DNA of 64,000 bases from Prunus persica (taxonomy: Eukaryota; Streptophyta; Magnoliopsida; Rosales; Rosaceae): assembly GCF_000346465.2 (NCBI RefSeq), contig NC_034014.1, forward strand, positions 6,268,507 to 6,332,506. Direction: 5' to 3'. Positions 1 through 11,029 of the stretch are shown here, in pieces. The position numbers and the translations under genes are program-made. Each line of letters starts with the position of its first letter. The stretch's first letter is position 1. The notes below the pieces were generated by a model, which was not told the origin of the DNA, searched no databases, and saw nothing but the letters and a program-made list of their open reading frames with translations.

Positions 1-915
1 ATCCCCCTCCCTCAAATTTTTTTCTGGTCACATTCCTCTTTTTGCTTTGATTTGTGCAGTGCTTTATTTTTGCAAGTGTTTTGGTTTGTTTCGGTTTAGT
101 TTTTTTTTTTTTTGCAGATTCAGGAGTTCTTGTATAGGTATATTCCAGATCTTTAGTTTTCCTGAGGACTAACAATTGGTTTTGGTCGACTTGGGTGATT
201 TTGCTGGAACTCTTGTGTATGTTGGAGATTGTTGAAGAAGCCATCGTGAAATACCATTGTTGCCATGATTTAGTTGTCATTTTTGGCCCACGTACGCAGA
301 GTTTTGGCTCATGTTTAGAGTTTGGAGCTATAATAATAGAAATTTCCGGTTTGTGTGGGTTGAGGTTTAGCCGATGCAACACCATTCAATGGAGTTTGAG
401 ACACTATGATTCTTGTTTTGGAAATAAACATCACAATTCAAAATTAGATGTTTTATCACACAAAATTAGTTGGCCATAAGTATAATAACTTTTCCCATTA
501 AATCATAGTATCCCTTAAGGGCCAAAGCTCGTTTAAGAAAATTCTCAATCAAATCACCAAGGACAAATATAATTGTGGGGAATGAATTTCTTCATTAGTT
601 TGGAAAGACTTTGTACCCTCAAATTAAGAAAAGAAAGACAAAGTCAGCCCTTAAACACACCAATGTGGTGATGCTTAAGTCAAATGAGTGTTATGAAATA
701 AAGATAGAGTTTCTTAGTTCGAGGAATAGTACCTTCTCCAAAGGATGTAGAATCGTTTATATAAGGCTTTGTGTTGGCTGCTTTATCATTGTAAGAGGCT
801 ACATGTTGAACGTTGATTGGTCATCAGCATGCACGTCAAGTTAATTAGCTGGCTTTATACTTTTTAAATATACTCGAATTGGATGAGTGTGATAATTATG
901 AATTACTACTGTAAG

Positions 916-937
916 GCATTTTGCCATGGCAAAATGC
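916..937. repeat. Perfect 22-nt palindrome
   Basis: The sequence GCATTTTGCCATGGCAAAATGC equals its own reverse complement. It lies about 85 bases before a second palindrome at 1021-1042. Function is unknown. It may be a relic of a foldback element. Confidence 0.7.
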
Positions 938-1020
938 AGGGGAGGTAATAGTTGTTAATGTTCATATAAATTTATGTATTGCGTCTTCATATATTAGTGT
1001 TGCTGAAAAAAAGGGAGGAA

Positions 1021-1042
1021 GGTATAGCCGTGCGGCTATACC
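1021..1042. repeat. TATAGCCG/CGGCTATA palindrome, isolated copy
   Basis: GGTATAGCCG, the centre TG, then CGGCTATACC form a 10-bp inverted repeat. The same motif recurs many times at 11579-12815. The bases after it (ATTAAAATATTCGAATATAT) resemble those after the copy at about 12699, so this looks like a dispersed copy of the same repeat family rather than chance. Confidence 0.8.
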
Positions 1043-1308
1043 ATTAAAATATTCGAATATATTTAAAAAGTATAAAGCCACTGAAATAAAAATAATTAAA
1101 AATAATTCCGAAACCCACTGAAATAAATTTTTTTGTAAAAATTGACTAAAAAGAAAAGCCCAACATGGCAATTACAAAGGAAATCTAATTCGAAACTCAT
1201 CGAAACAAAGTTTTTGTCGACGCACTTGAGAGCTCCGCCGCTCTCTTTCGAGATTTGGCCTCGCTTCCCAAATGTTGAAGGTTGGCTGAGACTCACTGAC
1301 TCACTGAG

Positions 1309-2012
1309 ATGCTGAAGAGAAATATAGCTGCTGCTTCTTCTTTTTATTGCAGCAGTCGGAGATGGAGAGGTATGCCTTGTCTTCACTCTAACTCCACTGT
1401 TGTTGTTTTCGCCAACGATTACTTTGCTTTCCTTCACTCTCAACCTTCTAAACCAATCAAATCTACAAGAACCCAACTAGAGCAGCCAGAGAGAAACTCA
1501 CCCAAAATCACAACTGTTGAGGATGCTTTCATTGTGTTTGATAGAATGCTTCAAATGCGTCCTCCGCCTTCAGTTGTTCGTTTCGATCAAATATTGGGTC
1601 AAGTTGCGAAATTGAAACATTATTCGGCCGTCATCTCCTTGTATAACCAAATGGATGTGTCGGGAATTAGACCTGATGTTTGTACTCTAAACGTTCTCAT
1701 TAATTGTTATTTTCATTTGGACCAAATGGGTTTTAGTTATCTGTCTTGGGAAAATTCTTCAAAGTTGGTCTTGAACCAAATGTCATTACCTTCACCACTC
1801 TAATCAACGGCTTTCTTCTCAAGAATAGAATGGCGGAGGCGGCAGGAATTTTCAACAAAATGATTGCGGAAGGTAATTGTCAGCCTGATGTGGTTACTTT
1901 CAGCACACTAGTAAAGGGCTTTTGCATGAAAGGTAACAATAGTGCTGCTATTCAGTTGCTTAGGAAGATGGAGGAAGGAGCTCGCAAGCCTAACCTAGTT
2001 GTCTATAACACA
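1309..2012 (+). pseudogene. Restorer-of-fertility-like PPR protein, 5' part
   Basis: This is the first part of a P-class pentatricopeptide repeat gene of the restorer-of-fertility-like group. Such proteins bind organelle RNA, usually in mitochondria. The N-terminus (MLKRNIAAASSFYCSSRRW) is rich in Ser, Arg and Ala, as expected for a mitochondrial targeting peptide. PPR units follow, with anchors such as DVCTLNVLI, NVITFTTLI and DVVTFSTLV. The frame breaks near 1736-1738: the gene has AGTTATCTG where the paralogue at 59570 has AGTTTATCTG, so one T is missing. After that the second frame continues as GKFFKVGLEPNV. The coding sequence then stops at a copia element inserted at 2013. Removing the element and one copy of the target duplication, and allowing for the missing base, gives 605 codons with the 3' part, the usual family size. 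The frameshift could be real or a homopolymer sequencing error. Confidence 0.88.
2008..2012. repeat. Target-site duplication of the copia element, left copy
   Basis: ACACA lies directly before the LTR start TGATAG and again directly after the right LTR at 7055-7059. Five bases is the normal duplication for Ty1/copia integration. Collapsing the two copies restores the PPR reading frame (V-Y-N-T-I-I-D). Confidence 0.93.
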
Positions 2013-2427
2013 TGATAGAATTCATAGATTTTGGATGTGTTTGGGAGAGAAATGAGAGAACGTTGCTCTCTATGAAAGAACAGAAAAATTGAAGGAATGA
2101 AGTCAGCTATATTTCATTACATGCCAAAAAGAGATATATCCGTTGAGGAGAGAGAAGAGAGATTCTTCTCTAACTGCCTCAATACAAAACTCAATCCTAG
2201 CCATTGAACTATCATCCTATAAGATGATTACACTTGTCTCAATCTAACACCTCACTTAAAGAGCCACTTGGACTCTAATCCAAGGGTCCTTATTACAAGC
2301 AGCAGAAAAACTAAAGTTTTTTAAAAAAAAAAAAAAAAAAAAAACTAAACAATAGAAACATTTAAATGAAATGGAATTAGGCGGCAAAGGGGATTTTTGG
2401 CTCAGCTCAAAGGGTTACACATCAACA
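2013..2427 (-). repeat. Copia 3' LTR (left copy)
   Basis: It starts TGATAG and ends TCAACA, 415 bp. On the element strand this is the downstream LTR. The stop codon of gag-pol (2415-2417) lies just inside it. It matches the right LTR apart from a homopolymer length difference near 2317-2344. Confidence 0.95.
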
Positions 2428-5400
2428 CTCCCTTCTAACCCTTTGACTGATTTAACTCCAAGCAAATCTCTGAGGTACACAAAACGTTCCTTGGATAAAG
2501 CCTTGGTTAGGATGTCTGCAATTTGATCTTCAGATTTGCAGTAGATTAGCTCAATTTCCTTTGCTTGGATAGCTTCTCGGATGAAATGAAATTTCCTGCT
2601 TATGTGCCTGGATTTCTGATGAAAGACAGGATTCTTTGCCATTGCTATGGCAGATGTGTTGTCACACAGAATTGGTGTGCCTTCCACTTGCTCCTCTCCA
2701 AAATCTTCAAGTATAAACCTTAGCCATTTAGCTTGTGATGTTGCTTCAGCAGCACTCACATATTCTGCTTCAGCAGTAGACAAAGCTACAGTATTTTGTT
2801 TGATTGAGGCCCAAGAAAACATGCCAGATCCTAGAGTAAACACATATCCTGAGGTACTTCTTCTGTCATCCTCACTGCCTGCCCAGTCACTGTCACAGTA
2901 GCCTATTAAGGTAGCTGCCTTGCCCTTTTTAAACTCAACTCCATAATCCAGCGTGCCTTGAACATATCTCAACACCCTTTTGGCTGTTCCCATGTGCTTT
3001 CTAGTAGGATTATGCATAAATCTAGCAAGCAGACTTGAGGCAAACATGATGTCTGGTCTTGTAGCTGTCAGATACAGCAGACTGCCTACAATCTGCCTAT
3101 ATTCACTCTCATCTGCCATTTCACTTCCATCTTCTTTGCACAGCCTTTCATTTGTAACCAAGGGGGTTGCCACTGATTTACAGCCTTTTAAACCAAATTT
3201 CTCAACCACTTTCATTGCATACTTTTTCTGATGGAGAAATATGTATTTCTCAGTCTGCACAACTCCCATGCCAAGAAAATGATAGAGTAGCCCGAGATCA
3301 GTCATCTCATAATGCCTCATCATGTCATTTTTGAACTCTTCAAGCATTTTTACACAACTTCCAGTATAAACAATATCATCCACATAGAGAGAAACAATGA
3401 GAATACCTGAGCCTTCATCAGTTTTAATGTAAAGTGTAGCTTCACTTGGACTTTTCTTAAATCCTGCCTTGTTGAAGTAGGAATCTATCTCATCATACCA
3501 TGCCCTTGGGGCTTGTTTTAATCCATACAAGGCCTTGTTCAGCTTATACACTTTGATTTCTTCATTCTTTTTCTCAAAACCCTGTGGCTGCTCCACATAT
3601 ACTTCTTCTTTTAGAACTCCATTCAGAAATGCAGACTTGACATCCAGTTGGTATAAATGCCATTCCTTCTGTGCAGCCAGAGCTATCAAAGTCCTAATGG
3701 TATCTAGCCTTGCCACTGGGGCAAACGTCTCATTGTAATCGATTCCAGGTTTTTGTGAGTAGCCTTTAGCTACTAACCGAGCCTTATTCTTTTGCACAGT
3801 GCCATCTAGATTAAGCTTGGTCTTATAGATCCATTTGACACCAATAACAGGTTTGTTAAAAGGCCTTTCCACAAGCTGCCAAGTGTTATTCTTCTCAATC
3901 ATTTCTAACTCAGCTTCCATTGCCCTTCTCCATGACTCATCTAAATCAGCTTCTTCAAAATTCTCAGGCTCCATAATGCACATATTACACTGAGCCATAA
4001 TGTCATTAATGCTCTTCCATTTCTTTGGTGTATGATCAATAGCTTGAGAACTTCCTTCAATGCTCTCATCCTGCAGGGTAGGATCTCCATCTGCTTGTGT
4101 TTGTGTCTCCAAGCTTTGACTTGGTTCTTCTGGAGCTATGACTTCTTCATGTATTTGCAGTGGTGCATTCAAGTCTGGATTTAGAGCATAGTCTTGATTT
4201 CCAGTAGGCACAAGCACAGTGATTTCTCCTTCTCTAGCATTCTCCCATTTCCATAAGCTTTCTTCATCAAATTTCACATCCCTTGACAGAATAATCTTCC
4301 TATTTCTTGGATCAAAGAGTCTATATCCCTTTTCACAAAGACCATAGCCTACAAAAATACACTTGTGACTGTTTTCTTCAAGTTTATGCCTTAATGCAGA
4401 AGGAATAAGCACATGACAAGGAGATCCAAATATTTTCAGATGTGCAACTCCTGGTTTTCTGCCAGTGAAGGCCTCAAATGGTGTTACCTTATTGAGAGCC
4501 TTGGTAGGACATCTATTCAACAAATAGACTACAGTATTGACAGCCTCTGCCCAAAACTCATAAGGGATACCTTTCTCATGCAGCATTGACTTAGCCATTT
4601 CAACCACTGTTCTATTCTTCCTCTCAGCTACTCCATTCTGCTGAGGGGAGTAAGCCACTGTTAATTGCCTTTGAATGCCAGATTCTTCACAGAAACTGTT
4701 AAACTCTCCTGACAAGAATTCTCCACCCCTATCACTTCTCAAACTCTTTATCTTGAACCCACTTTGCAGCTCAGTCATAGCTTTGAATTTCATGAAACAC
4801 TCCAATGCACTTGATTTGTTTCTAATGAAATACACCCAAGACATCCTAGTGTGATCATCTGTAAATAGGAGAAAATATCTGTTTCTAGAGAGGGATTCTG
4901 TTTTCATTGGTCCACAGATGTCTGTGTGAACCAATTCCAAAGGATTAGAAGCTCTCCAAGTTGATTCCAAAGGGAAAGAATCCCTATGCTGCTTTCCTTG
5001 CATACATCCATCACACACCACTGACATTTGCTCCAAGTGGGGTAGTCCATGAACCATCCCTTGATTCTCAAGCAGCTTCATACTTCTTTCATTCAAGTGC
5101 CCAAGTCTCTTATGCCATGTCTGCAAGCAATGTGTAACACTTGCTTTTAGAACCAACTCACTGGCAGGTATCATTGTCAATGGAAAGCATCTGTTGTTTG
5201 TCATTTGCACCTCCACAATCAGATTTTCCATTGACTGATCATCATAAATTTTCACCATATTCTCTCCAAACACAAGATGGTAGCCATGTGCCATCATTTG
5301 CCCAACACTGAGCAAATTTTCTTCAAGACCAGGTACAAGCATTACCTCATGAATGTGCTTCTTACCAAACTTGGTTTTTATCACCAAAGTTCCTTTTCCA

Positions 5401-6551
5401 GTAACTGAAACTACTTCTCCAGTCCCCATCTTCACCTTAGAAGTCAAATCCCTTTGAACATTTACTAAGAGTCCCTCATCTCCTGTCATGTGATTACTAC
5501 ACCCACTGTCTATGTACCAAGAGTGATTAACCTTTACATCTGTTGCAGCATTACAGACATAGAATAGTGTACCAGTTTCTTCCATCTCATTTGCATAATT
5601 CACCCTATGTGCATTCCTATTTCCATTGCAATCTCGGACCATATGTCCAAATTTTCCACATCCATGACATTTAGGCTTGCCTTCATACCAGCACTTGCCA
5701 TAATGTAACTTGTCACAATGCTTACAAGCTGCTATGTTACCATCATTAGGCTTCCAAAGTTTTTGAAAGCTTTGATTTCCATGAGCACTTTTCTGAAAAC
5801 TCTGATTTTCAGAAAGACTCTCATTCTTAGGCTTCTTTTCTTCTACATTCAGACTAGCAAAAGCTCTTTCTGAAGAATTCTCAGTATGCCTATCCAATCT
5901 GAGCTCAAAGCTCTTCAAGGAGGCAACCACTTCTTGAACTTCCAGAGTTTCAAGATCCTTTGAGTGCTCTATCACAGAGCATATAGAATCATAGGACTTA
6001 GGCAGACTAAACAATAGCTTCTGCACAATTCTCTCCCTAGATAACTCCTCACCATAACTCTTCATTTGATTCAGCATATTAAACAATCTAACCAGATAGA
6101 CAGATAGGGATTCACTATCCTTCATGCGAGCATATTCAAATTCCCTACGCAACCCTTGCAATTTAACATTTCGTACCTGTTTATCTCCTCTGAATTCCAG
6201 TTTCAATATATCCCAAGCTCCCTTCGAGGTCTCCTCATTCACAATCCTTGGAAATAGCTGATCTGAAACTGCACTTTGGATTAATCCAAGTGCACGAGCA
6301 TCCTTCATCAGAATCTGAGCCACCATGGACTTCTCAGTTTCTGCAGCCTCTTCTTTTTCTTTCTTCATGCCTGAGTCATCTAGCCCATTCTCGACCAGAT
6401 CCCACAAACCGTGCGATTTCAAAATAGTTTTCATTCGAATACTCCAGAATTCGTAGTTTTCTCCATTAAAAACTGGTGTTCGAAGCTCAGCTGCTCCAGA
6501 TCCTGCCATATGAGACATCTTGATGCAAGAATTCGCTACTTCGATCTCCAA
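2415..6551 (-). CDS. Copia gag-pol polyprotein (1378 aa)
   Basis: A single open frame encodes the Ty1/copia polyprotein, order gag-protease-integrase-reverse transcriptase-RNase H. Visible parts: an N-terminal UBN2-type gag region (about residues 20-250); a CCHC zinc knuckle [14 protein letters not shown] near residue 295; the aspartic protease motif [11 protein letters not shown] near 347; the HHCC integrase zinc domain with WHKRLGHLN near 477 and CDGCMQGKQ; an integrase core with HTDICGPM and SDRGGEF; reverse transcriptase with YVDD near 1055; and RNase H with CDSDWAGS near 1217 and TAEAEY. Integrase before reverse transcriptase places it in copia rather than gypsy. The first ATG is 88 bp inside the 5' LTR boundary. 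No stop or frameshift is present, and no catalytic motif I looked for is missing. Confidence 0.95.
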   Translation of the reverse strand: MEIEVANSCIKMSHMAGSGAAELRTPVFNGENYEFWSIRMKTILKSHGLWDLVENGLDDSGMKKEKEEAAETEKSMVAQILMKDARALGLIQSAVSDQLFPRIVNEETSKGAWDILKLEFRGDKQVRNVKLQGLRREFEYARMKDSESLSVYLVRLFNMLNQMKSYGEELSRERIVQKLLFSLPKSYDSICSVIEHSKDLETLEVQEVVASLKSFELRLDRHTENSSERAFASLNVEEKKPKNESLSENQSFQKSAHGNQSFQKLWKPNDGNIAACKHCDKLHYGKCWYEGKPKCHGCGKFGHMVRDCNGNRNAHRVNYANEMEETGTLFYVCNAATDVKVNHSWYIDSGCSNHMTGDEGLLVNVQRDLTSKVKMGTGEVVSVTGKGTLVIKTKFGKKHIHEVMLVPGLEENLLSVGQMMAHGYHLVFGENMVKIYDDQSMENLIVEVQMTNNRCFPLTMIPASELVLKASVTHCLQTWHKRLGHLNERSMKLLENQGMVHGLPHLEQMSVVCDGCMQGKQHRDSFPLESTWRASNPLELVHTDICGPMKTESLSRNRYFLLFTDDHTRMSWVYFIRNKSSALECFMKFKAMTELQSGFKIKSLRSDRGGEFLSGEFNSFCEESGIQRQLTVAYSPQQNGVAERKNRTVVEMAKSMLHEKGIPYEFWAEAVNTVVYLLNRCPTKALNKVTPFEAFTGRKPGVAHLKIFGSPCHVLIPSALRHKLEENSHKCIFVGYGLCEKGYRLFDPRNRKIILSRDVKFDEESLWKWENAREGEITVLVPTGNQDYALNPDLNAPLQIHEEVIAPEEPSQSLETQTQADGDPTLQDESIEGSSQAIDHTPKKWKSINDIMAQCNMCIMEPENFEEADLDESWRRAMEAELEMIEKNNTWQLVERPFNKPVIGVKWIYKTKLNLDGTVQKNKARLVAKGYSQKPGIDYNETFAPVARLDTIRTLIALAAQKEWHLYQLDVKSAFLNGVLKEEVYVEQPQGFEKKNEEIKVYKLNKALYGLKQAPRAWYDEIDSYFNKAGFKKSPSEATLYIKTDEGSGILIVSLYVDDIVYTGSCVKMLEEFKNDMMRHYEMTDLGLLYHFLGMGVVQTEKYIFLHQKKYAMKVVEKFGLKGCKSVATPLVTNERLCKEDGSEMADESEYRQIVGSLLYLTATRPDIMFASSLLARFMHNPTRKHMGTAKRVLRYVQGTLDYGVEFKKGKAATLIGYCDSDWAGSEDDRRSTSGYVFTLGSGMFSWASIKQNTVALSTAEAEYVSAAEATSQAKWLRFILEDFGEEQVEGTPILCDNTSAIAMAKNPVFHQKSRHISRKFHFIREAIQAKEIELIYCKSEDQIADILTKALSKERFVYLRDLLGVKSVKGLEGSVDV
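2428..2441 (-). other. Copia polypurine tract
   Basis: On the element strand the bases next to the 3' LTR read AAAGGGTTAGAAGGGAG. This purine-rich run is where plus-strand DNA synthesis is normally primed. Confidence 0.7.
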
Positions 6552-6620
6552 ATCAGCTCAACGATAGCTCAGATCGAGCTCGATTTTCTGTTCACAGATC
6601 ACGCCCAGCTCAATCAATCG

Positions 6621-6638
6621 AACCTGACTCTGATACCA
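6621..6638 (-). other. Copia primer-binding site (initiator tRNA-Met)
   Basis: On the element strand, directly after the 5' LTR, the sequence is TGGTATCAGAGTCAGGTT. The first 11 bases are the standard complement of the 3' end of plant initiator tRNA-Met used by most copia elements. Confidence 0.9.
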
Positions 6639-7054
6639 TGATAGAATTCATAGATTTTGGATGTGTTTGGGAGAGAAATGAGAGAACGTTGCTCTCTATG
6701 AAAGAACAGAAAAATTGAAGGAATGAAGTCAGCTATATTTCATTACATGCCAAAAAGAGATATATCCGTTGAGGAGAGAGAAGAGAGATTCTTCTCTAAC
6801 TGCCTCAATACAAAACTCAATCCTAGCCATTGAACTATCATCCTATAAGATGATTACACTTGTCTCAATCTAACACCTCACTTAAAGAGCCACTTGGACT
6901 CTAATCCAAGGGTCCTTATTACAAGCAGCAGAAAAACTAAAGTTTTTTTTAAAAAAAAAAAAAAAAAAAAACTAAACAATAGAAACATTTAAATGAAATG
7001 GAATTAGGCGGCAAAGGGGATTTTTGGCTCAGCTCAAAGGGTTACACATCAACA
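6639..7054 (-). repeat. Copia 5' LTR (right copy)
   Basis: 416 bp, TGATAG to TCAACA, the upstream LTR on the element strand and therefore the one expected to carry the promoter. It is flanked on the right by the target duplication ACACA at 7055-7059. Confidence 0.95.
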
Positions 7055-7059
7055 ACACA

Positions 7060-8169
7060 ATCATCGACAGTCTTTGTAAGGATACACTAGTTGATGATGC
7101 ATTAAACCTCTTCTCAGAAATGATGTGCAAGGGTATTGCCTCAGATGTCATTACCTATACATCCTTGATTCATGGAGTTTGCAAATTAGGCAAGTGGAAA
7201 GAGGCTACAAGGTTGTTGAATGAAATGGTGAGTAAAAACATCTTTCCAGATGTGTGCACATTCAACGTCTTGGTAAACGCACTTTGTAAGGAGGGAATGG
7301 TCGGGGAAGCAGAAGGCGTGGTTGGGGTGATGGTTCAAAGAGATATTGAACCTAATACAGTTACATACAATTCACTAATGGATGGTTACTGTTTGCGAGG
7401 AGAAATAGGAAAGGCACAAAATGTTTTTGAACTAATGCTTAGCAAGGGCTCCATGGTTAATGTTGTTAGTTACAGCACATTGATAAATGGATATTGTAAG
7501 CATAAAAGGATTGATGAGTCCATGATGCTTTTTCTGGATATGTCTCATAAGGGACTAGTTGCAAATACCATTACCTATAACATTCTTCTGGATGGTTTTG
7601 GGAAAGCAGGTAGAATACAGGATGCACAAAAGTTGTTCTCTAAGATGCAAGCTTGTGGCCAACATCCAAATGCTCAAACTTATTCTATTTTACTGGATGG
7701 CCTGTGTAAAAACCGACAACTTTCTAGGGCAATGCAATTGTTTGGAGAGATGGAAGCGAAGAAGTTGGATATTAATATTGTGATTTACAATATTCTTATT
7801 GAAGGTTTGTGCATAGCTGGAAAAATTGAATCTGCAAGGGATCTGTTTTGTGGTTTATCATCAAAAGGACTTCAACCTAATGTGAGGACATACACTATAA
7901 TGATCAGTGGACTCTGTTTCGCGGGCCTAACAAGTGAAGCAGAAAATTTGCTTATCCAAATGGAAGAGAAAGGATGTTCTCCTGATGGTTGGACCTTTAA
8001 CACAATTATCCGAGGGTTCATCCATAATAAACAGACATCAAGGGCGATGGTGCTTATTCAAACAATGGTAGAGAAGGGTTTTTCTGCAGATGCATCAACA
8101 ATGGAGTTGATAGTTAATTTACTGTCGAAAGATGAAGTGGATCCTGCTTTGTTGCCGTTAATAAAGTAA
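7060..8169 (+). pseudogene. Restorer-of-fertility-like PPR protein, 3' part
   Basis: Continuation of the PPR gene after the copia element. It stays open to TAA at 8167-8169. About ten 35-residue PPR units follow one another, with anchors DVITYTSLI, DVCTFNVLV, NTVTYNSLM, NVVSYSTLI, NTITYNILL, NIVIYNILI and NVRTYTIMI. The C-terminus is SKDEVDPALLPLIK. There is no C-terminal E or DYW domain, so it is P-class. The regular NxxTYxxLI pattern is typical of RFL proteins, which are thought to act on mitochondrial transcripts. No start codon or promoter of its own is evident after the insertion, so I treat it as part of the broken gene. A shortened protein from transcription out of the LTR is possible but unsupported. 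Confidence 0.9.
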
Positions 8170-9600
8170 TCTTTCTGAAAGTAATAAGCATATATGGACA
8201 ATGAAATTTGAAACTGCTGCACCTTCAACAACCATAAAGGTATTTCAGTGGTTGAGCGTATGGCAGGAGGTGAAAAGGCCTTCTCACTTGCATCCTTAAT
8301 CTCTGGTATTAATTCTGTTTAATTGGCTATCTCTTTTGAACTTTTCCCTTAATCCATGATGATTTATTAACTTTGTTTTCCTATCACTTGGCATCTTGCA
8401 GTATATAGAAGGCCAAATATATAAATTTAGGTGTGCCTTCTCGTGACTCTCCTAGCTTGAAAATGTTTCTACAGATAATGTGGCTACTGTTTCGGGTAAC
8501 AGAAACTTTGACAAAACATAGGCCATTATAGGTTAAGTCAATTGACATTGACTTCAAAATTAGTTATCTACAGAGGATCTTTAAAATCAAAGGTTGGTTT
8601 GTCTCACTTCCCACATAATGTATAATATATATACTAATGGCTTCTAGTTTGGGGATGAAATAATGAGCCTAAACTTTATCAATTCATTGATGTTCTGGAG
8701 AGGAGTGTGTTATTTTGGGATAGCGGCTGGTAATGGTATATATATTGTTGTTTCTTGATTGAACTTGTGTTGAGTACCCATCTTTATGTTAACTAAACTA
8801 ATTTTCCAAGTTAAAACTCTTTTGTTTCTTGTCTGGTTCATATATACCAGTCAAACTCTTTAGATGGTTTGCTTGGTTAGAAGTTGGAACTAGTTAGCCA
8901 TGATGGAAAATACTAGCCCCAATGCCAGGATTGGGATTGGAAGGGGAGGGAGAATTTTTACAAAGTGATTTTTGAATGTAGTGAATTATATATTTTCTAT
9001 CAAAAAGAAAATGACATGCTTCAATTTGCAGCTAGTTTATGTTTTCTTTTCATATTTCCACCCATACAGTAAGTAAACCTCATGTGTGTTTGTAAAGGCC
9101 TATATTTGTACAATGTGTAATTTTGGCATTGGTTTAGGACAACTGTCATTTTTGTGTTTGATGGTGCAATTGCAGTTTTTGTGATTGAGTTTTAAGTGAA
9201 ATAATAAAATTTAACAGCATTTAATAATAGTTTTGTAATTTTGAGGTTTTTTGGTTGCGTGATTGTAAAATTACATCCTATTTTTTAGGCATTGGCCTTA
9301 TGTAAATTAGGTAAAATTATATTCTTATTTTACATATTAGGCATTGGCATATAACGCCTCGCCTTTCAAAACATTGGTTAATAAAACCACATTAATTAAT
9401 AATGCAAGGGACTTTGCAAATTCAATGGCAAAGCGTATGATCTCTTATGTGGACTCAGCATGAGAAGCTCTTATGGAGCCATAGCTAAGATTCTGAGAAG
9501 AGGGAAAACACCCCTGTATTTTATCCGACACCAGCTAGCACAGACAAAATTGGCATGCCTGGCCGGTACTTAGCCACCAGCTTCGCAGTGCTTCCTCCTC
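8170..9600. other. PPR 3' flank, partly duplicated elsewhere in the window
   Basis: No gene seen. The stretch about 8320-9110 is similar to 58500-58920: both hold GATGTTCTGGAGAGGAGTGT and CCCCAATGCCAGGATTGGGA in the same order. A segment at 9255-9345 (ATTTTTTAGGCATTGGCCTT) is nearly repeated at 49056-49140. These are traces of segmental duplication of the PPR neighbourhood. Confidence 0.6.
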
Positions 9601-9830
9601 CAGTTAGGACCATAGAACAAAATACCGATAATTTCGCCGATATTTCGGCGAAATTATCGTTTTTTTAGGGCAGCGATATTTTAGCACATTTTCATATATA
9701 TATCATCAATTTATCGATACTTTCCTCGATAATTTCGCCGATATTTCAATAACGATATTTTCGTTCAAGTTGTAGCTTTAAATGGACAATATATCGCGAT
9801 ATTATCGATAATATCGCGATATGAACTTAC
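9601..9830. repeat. Palindrome-rich CGATA/TATCG repeat
   Basis: At 9626-9659 two 15-base arms (CGATAATTTCGCCGA) face each other around a 4-base loop. At 9791-9822 a 32-base sequence is a perfect palindrome centred on TTATCGATAA, with ATATCGCGAT at each end. A further CGATAATTTCGCCGATATTTC copy lies near 9729. I recognise no coding sequence. It is probably a foldback-type mobile element. Confidence 0.65.
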
Positions 9831-9899
9831 AAAATTAAACCCAGTCTTTAGATGAACCCCTCAGCCTCTGAAACTCAGCCTTTCTCTGTCTCTCAACTC

Positions 9900-10345
9900 A
9901 GGAAAAAAAAAAAGCAGAAAGAGGAGAGTGAGAGAGAAGAGAAGAAGAGGAAAAATAAATAAATTATGGAGTGGGTTTTTATGTTTTGCTACTTTGGATT
10001 GTGATGAAGCGATAGAGAAGAGGGAAGAGGAAGCAGGGAAAGAGACGGAGAGATAGAAGAAGAAAGAAAAAAAAAAGCAGATAGAGGAGAGCGGGAGAGA
10101 GAAGGGAAGAAGAGGGAAAAAAGGTGTGGAGTGGGTCTTTATGTTTAAGTGTTTTGGATTGTGATGGAGGAGAGAGGAGAGGGAAGATGAAGAAGAGAAA
10201 GAGACGGAGAGAGACGGAGAGATAGAAGAAGAAAGGGAGAGAGAGAGAGAGAGAGAGAGAGTGGGAGTGTGAAACGGAAGAGGAAGAAGAATAAAAAAAT
10301 AAAAAATAAAAAGGGAGAGATGGGTGAATGCCCAAAAGAGAGAGA
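9900..10345. repeat. Purine-rich (GA)-type low-complexity tract
   Basis: Almost all A and G on the plus strand, with a (GA)n run at 10240-10262. The open frames here encode only Leu, Ser and Phe on the minus strand and are not genes. Confidence 0.8.
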
Positions 10346-10364
10346 GAGAAGGCAGGTTGCATGT

Positions 10365-10755
10365 ACCGTGTACAAATTACCTTATTTCTATTTTCAACAT
10401 TTAAGTAAATATCTTTGTCCTTTTACTTTAATTTATTTTTATATTACTCCATTTACTTAAGTTTACAACGTAAATAAGGAAGTACCCCCATTTGGATTCA
10501 AATAAAAATACTAGAAAATCAAATTCCTACCAAATCAAAATATGAAAAATCGGTTTTAGTGCAAAATACGATTTAGGCTAAAAATAATGGCTCATTAAGT
10601 CATACTAAAATCCCATAAAATCAAGTTTTCTTATTTGATGTGTAAGGAATAAAAGCCGCCAAAAATTATCTTGAGAAAATGATTATTCCAAAAAACCATT
10701 TTTCATACTTAATCAATTTTGCACCTCCGCTAAAAAATTTCTAGGTCCGCCACTG
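10365..10755 (-). mobile_element. CAGTGGCGG-ended element, truncated inverted copy
   Basis: The reverse complement matches the left part of the element at 13130-13630 over nearly 400 bases, starting with the terminal CAGTGGCGGACC (here read as GGTCCGCCACTG at 10744-10755). The far end of the element is missing and the sequence runs into the GA tract. Its terminus points toward the other copy, so the two face each other across 2.4 kb. Confidence 0.75.
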
Positions 10756-10998
10756 ATAGTAGTTGCCATAAAGGTTAGGCATCGTGGTGTTGGTGAATCG
10801 ATTAGGAAAGATGATGTTATAATCAATCTGGTAGTAAAACTTTCGAACTGCATTCCTGCTTTAAAGTTGTGGAGATTGGATGAGAGTGTACAGCAATTTT
10901 TATCATGTCTCAAGTTGATCTTGCAAGGGAAGCTGCCCATTTGCATCCACTTGTGCATCCTGCTGTTTTGGTGGAAACTTATGAACAAGGGGAATGTT
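10756..10998 (+). pseudogene. UbiB/ABC1 (ADCK-like) atypical kinase fragment
   Basis: Translation gives VVAIKVRHRGVGESIRKDD, then ALKLWRLDESVQQF. After a 1-base shift it gives SQVDLAREAAHL and HPAVLVETYEQGE. This series matches the ABC1/UbiB (ADCK) kinase family, where AIKV holds the nucleotide-binding lysine and ETYEQGE lies before the catalytic part. In intact family members a longer segment separates REAAHL from the HPAVLVET block, so an internal deletion is present. The fragment starts right at the end of the CAGTGGCGG element and has no other exons nearby. Intact members act in plastids or mitochondria (quinone metabolism). This piece cannot. Confidence 0.72.
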
Positions 10999-11029
10999 GT
11001 CTCTGTTGGGAAAAAAATAAAGATAATGT

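Larger units (their letters stand above)
1..1308. other. Intergenic DNA upstream of the PPR gene
   Basis: I recognise no gene here. Short open frames (for example 195-479 and 611-844) resemble no family I know and lack gene-like context. A T-rich tract ending in TTTGCAG near 105-117 looks like a splice acceptor, so the first 200 bases could be the tail of a gene to the left, but nothing confirms it. Two short perfect palindromes are listed separately. The last 100 bases probably include the 5' UTR and promoter of the PPR gene. Confidence 0.5.
2013..7054 (-). mobile_element. Intact young Ty1/copia LTR retrotransposon
   Basis: A 5,042-bp complete element inserted in the PPR coding sequence, transcribed on the minus strand. 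It has two LTRs of 415 and 416 bp that I find identical except for the lengths of a T-run and A-run (T6A22 versus T8A21). ACACA flanks it on both sides. A methionine-initiator-tRNA primer site adjoins the 5' LTR on the element strand, and a purine tract adjoins the 3' LTR. One uninterrupted 1,378-codon gag-pol frame fills the interior. Near-identical LTRs and an open frame indicate recent insertion, and the element may still be able to move. Mobility is inference. Confidence 0.96.

Noticed and set aside
2647..3738. Plus-strand frames within 2.6-3.7 kb
   Set aside because: They are antisense shadows of the copia gag-pol frame.
9979..10375. Two minus-strand open frames rich in Leu, Ser and Phe
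   Set aside because: They are translations of a purine-rich low-complexity tract; no domain and no splice context.
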